In this document: in pieces, positions 60,552 through 64,000 of the stretch
How positions within the stretch are numbered: the stretch's first letter is position 1
Layout of the letters: every line of letters begins with the position of its first letter
Origin: Daedaleopsis sinensis
Lineage: Eukaryota > Basidiomycota > Agaricomycetes > Polyporales > Polyporaceae
Direction of reading: 5' to 3'
Assembly (NCBI GenBank): GCA_033807695.1
Contig: CM066308.1
Location: 2,852,001-2,916,000, forward strand
Length of the DNA: 64,000 nt
Made by a program: the position numbers and the translations under genes
The notes under the pieces: generated by a model
The model's input: only the letters and a program-made list of their open reading frames with translations
The model's database searches: none
What the model was told of the DNA's origin: nothing

Positions 60552-62285
60552 ATGTCGACAAAGACAGCGTCTGCCAAGACCACCGTCGACCAGGTTCCCT
60601 TCGTCATCCCTGACCTCTCCGTCAAGGAGCTCCTCTCCGCCATCCCGTGAGTTCTCCGCGTAGAGCGTTATGTGCGGGGTGTTGAACGCAATCCAGGGCA
60701 CACTGCTATGAGCGCTCTGCTCTGCGGTCCTCGAGCTATATGTGAGTTGCCTTCTCAACGCGTCATTTGACGTGTCATCTCGCGTCGTGCTCAATTGGCC
60801 CCCAGTTTGATGGATGTTGTGGTCATCGGCTCCGTCTTCAAGCTCACTCGCTTCCTTGACGCGTTCATCACTCCGGAGAACATCGCGCTGCCCAGCCCGT
60901 ACCTCTACACTGCGGCCAGCTTCTCCCTGTGGGCGCTCTACACCTTCTTTGTCGGCCTTTTCGCAACCGGCCTTTGGGTCATCGCCCACGAATGTGGTCA
61001 CCAGGCGTTTTCTGAGAGCAAGGCGATCAACAATGCTGTCGGCTGGGTCCTTCATTCCGCGTGAGTTGTACTTTTTACCCTTCACCCAAGCCTTCTCCGC
61101 TCCGTTATGTCCGCCCGCCCTAAAATGCTCAAGCTGACATGTGAATTCTGTGTTGGTGGCGATCGAATTCACTCCCATTCTCGATGCGCAGGCTCGGCGT
61201 ACCTTATCACGCGTGGCGGATCAGCCATGCGAAGCACCATGCTTCCACTGCGCACATGACGCAGGATCAGGTTTATGTCCCCAGGACTCGTTCTGCGCTT
61301 GGTCTCCCTGAGTTCGATGCTACCAAGGAGGACCTCGCAGGCTCCACCGTCGCAGAAGAAGTCCAGAACGAGCTCATGGAGGCCCTTGGTGACTCTCCCA
61401 TCGGCGCTATTTACGGCTCTCTCCGTTACCTCGTGAGTATATGCGTTCATCACGCTCGAAACCGCGCTCAAATTGACCGCTGTAGATTGGTGGCTGGCCT
61501 GCATACATCCTCGTGAATGCCTCCGGTCAACCCAGGTATCCCAATGGCACCAACCGTACGTTCCTGTCCTGACAAGCTCCGTATCGTTTTCTGAGCTTTG
61601 AGTGTAGACTTTGACCCCGCGGCCGTCATGTTCCGCCCCGATCAGCGTGGTCAGATCCTCATCTCCAACATCGGCATACTGCTCTGGGCTGTCGGAGTCG
61701 CTGCTGCCATTCGTCAGTGGGGTTTCTTCGAGGTCTTCCGCGTCTACCTCATCCCCTATCTCTGGTACGTCGTCGTACGCTCCAAATGTGTTTCGCTCCC
61801 CTCACGCACTTCCTCGAAGGGTCAACCACTGGCTCGTTCTGATCACCTTCCTCCAACACACCGACCCTCTCCTGCCTCACTACCGTGCATCAGAGTTCAC
61901 GTTCCCTCGTGGCGCTCTGTCGACGTTCGACCGTAACCTCCTTGGTGACCTCGGTAGCGTCATGGCCTGGCTCGGTGCCGTCTCCACGCACGGCATCTCC
62001 GAGACCCACGTCGCGCACCACGTCGCCAGCAAGATCCCCCACTACCACGCCTGGGAGGCCAACGCTGCGCTCCGCAAGCGCCTCGCGCAGCAGGGCATCA
62101 ACCTCCAGGGCCGGGCGGGCTCGTGGGCGGAGGTGTACCGCGTCTTCAAGTCGTGCAAGTTCGTCGAGGACGAGGGCGACATTCTCTTCTACAAGAACGC
62201 GCGCGGGTTCGCCGCCGCGCGCCCCGTGCACCCGGACAACTCTGCGAGCGACTCGGGCATCGAGATCCTCGACAAGGACGCGTAG
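60552..62285 (+). CDS. FAD2: Delta-12 fatty acid desaturase (FAD2-type)
   Basis: An integral ER membrane enzyme that inserts the delta-12 double bond into oleoyl lipids to make linoleate, using cytochrome b5. The multi-exon model starts MSTKTASAKTTVDQVPFVIP; a 45-nt second exon supplies AHCYERSALRSSSY, then LMDVVVIGSVFKLTRF. The three di-iron histidine boxes are HECGHQAF, HAKHH (in RISHAKHHAST) and HVAHH (in ISETHVAHHVASKIPHYHAWEA). Hydrophobic segments such as LWALYTFFVGLFATGLWVIA and LISNIGILLWAVGVAAAI fit the four-helix topology. Conserved VNHWLVLITFLQHTDPLLPHY and the C-terminal FVEDEGDILFYKNARG are family hallmarks. Related delta-15 or bifunctional enzymes share these motifs, so regioselectivity is inferred. 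Confidence 0.93.
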
Positions 62286-62391
62286 ACGCGCGCACCCGTG
62301 CGCCCCTCCCGCCGTCTACGTCTACGTCTACCGTCTCTCGTCCCTTGTCATACCCCTGCTAGCAGCTATCGCTGTCATCGTTGTCGGATCT

Positions 62392-62397
62392 AATAAA
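62392..62397 (+). terminator. Candidate polyadenylation signal of the desaturase gene
   Basis: AATAAA occurs 107 bases after the stop codon, a normal distance for a fungal 3' UTR. Confidence 0.5.
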
Positions 62398-63103
62398 CCC
62401 CCCACACGTTCTGGATATTACTCTATGTGCCCTTACGATACGACCGCGTCCACCTACCCAAGCGTGGCCCCAAAACGCTCAGCGGTACCTCCAGCCACTC
62501 GTTGCTAGCGACATACATTAGCACCGGGGGAGCGCTGCGGCCGCTGTCGGTTGGACGTGCGAGTGGGGGTGCGATCGGTACGACGTAGATATACGAGATA
62601 GATGTTCGCATGAGGGCTTGATAGTCTAGAGAGGTGCATTATAATGGATCGGATTCTCTGGAAACAACCATCTGGTGTGCGCGCAGGGATTCAAGCACCA
62701 ATTTGACTCGGTCCAGCGAGTTCTTAGATCTGGCGGGTGACTTCGCGGTAGTCTGTGGATACTCAAGTTGCAATCACGAACCCTCGATGAAGTCTCAAGC
62801 CTCAAGGCAGTCGGGACGGCGATCACACAGAAATAGTACGAAGAAAAATTGCCATGAGTTACAGAGTATTGCCTAGATTTTGAGAGGGCATGCGGCATAA
62901 CGTCGTGATCGCTCCTGTCGGTTCGTCCTGCGGCCAGGGCTCGGGGGGATGATGGGAGATGGTTCATACAACACAGCAAACGGAAGAGGATGCCCAGAAC
63001 AGACCAGCACAACACAGACCCATGCGATCCCCAGCCCACTCCTGCTCCAGCGGCGACAGCCACCCAGGACACGGAGAACGGGGGCGGCAAGGAAAGGCGG
63101 CGT
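62398..63103. other. Convergent intergenic region
   Basis: Lies between the 3' ends of the desaturase and eS19 genes. No gene is recognised. Confidence 0.5.
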
Positions 63104-63905
63104 CTACTCCTCCTCCTCTGCTTCCTCCTCCTCCTCCTCTTCGTCCTCCTCCTCGTCCTCCTCCTCCTCGCGCGCAGCCTCGACGACGGCGGTCGCGATA
63201 CGGTCAAGGTCGCGCTGGCCGTCCTGGGAGATGCGGCGGCCGCCGTTGTCCGTCTGCTCGAGCACGCCGATCTTCTCGAGCGACTGGCAGATCTTGCGCT
63301 GCACCGAGGCGGACGAGTCGGCGTGGTGCGAGGGGCGGTTCCCGCGGCGGTTGCGGCCGCCGTGGAGCTTCGTCAGCGCGCCGATGCCGACGTCTTTCCG
63401 GAGGTAGATGTGCCGTGCGATCGCGGCTGTCGGGGCACAGATTCGGGGTGCAAGGAGAGGCATGTACGCGGGCGGGGGCGTGCCAGTGGGAGAGGGACGG
63501 TGTAAGATCAGACGAGATTGCATTCAATGCGAGATGCGTGTATCCGTTGTGTGTTCCGTTATCCATGATGAGGGAAGGGCGAGGTAGAAGAGGTAGAGGT
63601 CAGGAAAATATGGAAAATAAGGGGACGGACGAGCATACGGACCTGCGCGGACGTAGTACCAGTCAGGGTCATATGGAGCAAGCTCCTTGAAGGAGCCGGT
63701 TTTCACGAGATCAACCCAGGTGGGCACCTCGAGCTTGCCCGAACGCTTGAGGTGGGATGCGTATGCGGAGATGAAGGCATCCGCGCTGTACCAGGGAGAG
63801 AGTCGAATCGTACACAGATCATGGAACGTAGATGCCTAGTCAGACGTCTGTTCTACACGGACATCTCAGCAGAAAGACGCACCTGATGTCTCGTACGCCC
63901 GGCAT
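63104..63905 (-). CDS. RPS19: 40S ribosomal protein eS19
   Basis: A small-subunit ribosomal protein required for 18S rRNA maturation and 40S assembly. Exon 1 gives MPGVRDIS; later exons give [91 protein letters not shown] and [29 protein letters not shown], which are conserved eS19 blocks in order. The protein then ends in about 24 mostly Glu/Asp residues ([20 protein letters not shown]...), encoded by a GAG-type microsatellite at 63108-63169; this tail is longer than in the human and yeast proteins. The start at 63905 is the first ATG and is followed closely by an intron, as usual for ribosomal protein genes. The promoter lies at the right edge of the window. Confidence 0.93.
63108..63169. 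repeat. GAG/CTC trinucleotide microsatellite
   Basis: An interrupted CTC/TCC tract on the plus strand (GAG/GAA on the coding strand) encodes the acidic tail of eS19. Confidence 0.75.
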
Positions 63906-64000
63906 TTTGAGTGGTGGGGGAAGCGGAGAGAGATTGGCTTGAGGACGGGCGGGAGTGCGGCGGGCGCGTCGTTGGCGGCGGTATGTGGATTGGGCGAGAG

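Noticed and set aside
59900..60643. 247-codon minus-strand open frame over the desaturase promoter
   Set aside because: Overlaps the CT-rich leader and first exon of FAD2 and has no motif.
1..64000. Prokaryotic systems (operons, CRISPR, riboswitches, ribosome binding sites)
   Set aside because: The window is intron-rich fungal nuclear DNA with eukaryotic gene content.

Overview
The window is nuclear DNA from a filamentous basidiomycete, most likely a wood- or litter-decaying Agaricomycete. Three observations support this. Genes are rich in short spliceosomal introns (about 45-75 nt, GTNNGT donors, CTNAC-like branch sites). Four genes belong to the FunK1 protein kinase family, which is expanded in mushroom-forming fungi. 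The housekeeping genes carry typical basidiomycete architectures. Coding sequence is GC-rich. I see no tRNA, rRNA, CRISPR array or intact transposon.

Layout. 0-5 kb: 5' end of a pyruvate decarboxylase gene running off the left edge, an aldo-keto reductase, and a divergently transcribed severin/gelsolin-type actin regulator. 5.7-14.2 kb (minus strand): FunK1 kinase A, a decayed M35 metalloprotease, FunK1 kinase B. 14.5-26.2 kb: a core of single-copy genes, namely a DCAF-like WD40 protein, a short-chain dehydrogenase, a haem oxygenase, a three-finger CCCH protein and a PA-TM-RING ubiquitin ligase. 27.2-35.1 kb (plus strand): a second decayed M35 protease and FunK1 kinases C and D. 35.8-43.7 kb: AMP deaminase, eIF3 subunit i and a BTB-domain protein. 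46.7-50.1 kb: an RRM plus YTH protein (candidate m6A reader). 52.5-54.9 kb: a frameshifted GH30 glucanase. 56.3-63.9 kb: a casein-kinase-1-like kinase, a delta-12 fatty acid desaturase and ribosomal protein eS19.

The most unusual structure is the pair of FunK1/M35 arrays. On the minus strand the order is kinase B, M35 remnant, kinase A. On the plus strand it is M35 remnant, kinase C, kinase D. The two arrays point outward from the 13-kb core, kinases B and C are near-identical through their largest exon, and both proteases are dead by different mutations. This looks like a locus shaped by inverted and tandem duplication and probably gene conversion, in which kinases are kept and proteases lost. 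The remaining genes are ordinary metabolic or housekeeping functions and do not form an evident pathway cluster.

Exon boundaries were worked out by eye from splice motifs and reading-frame continuity. Family assignments rest on recognised motifs, not on a search.
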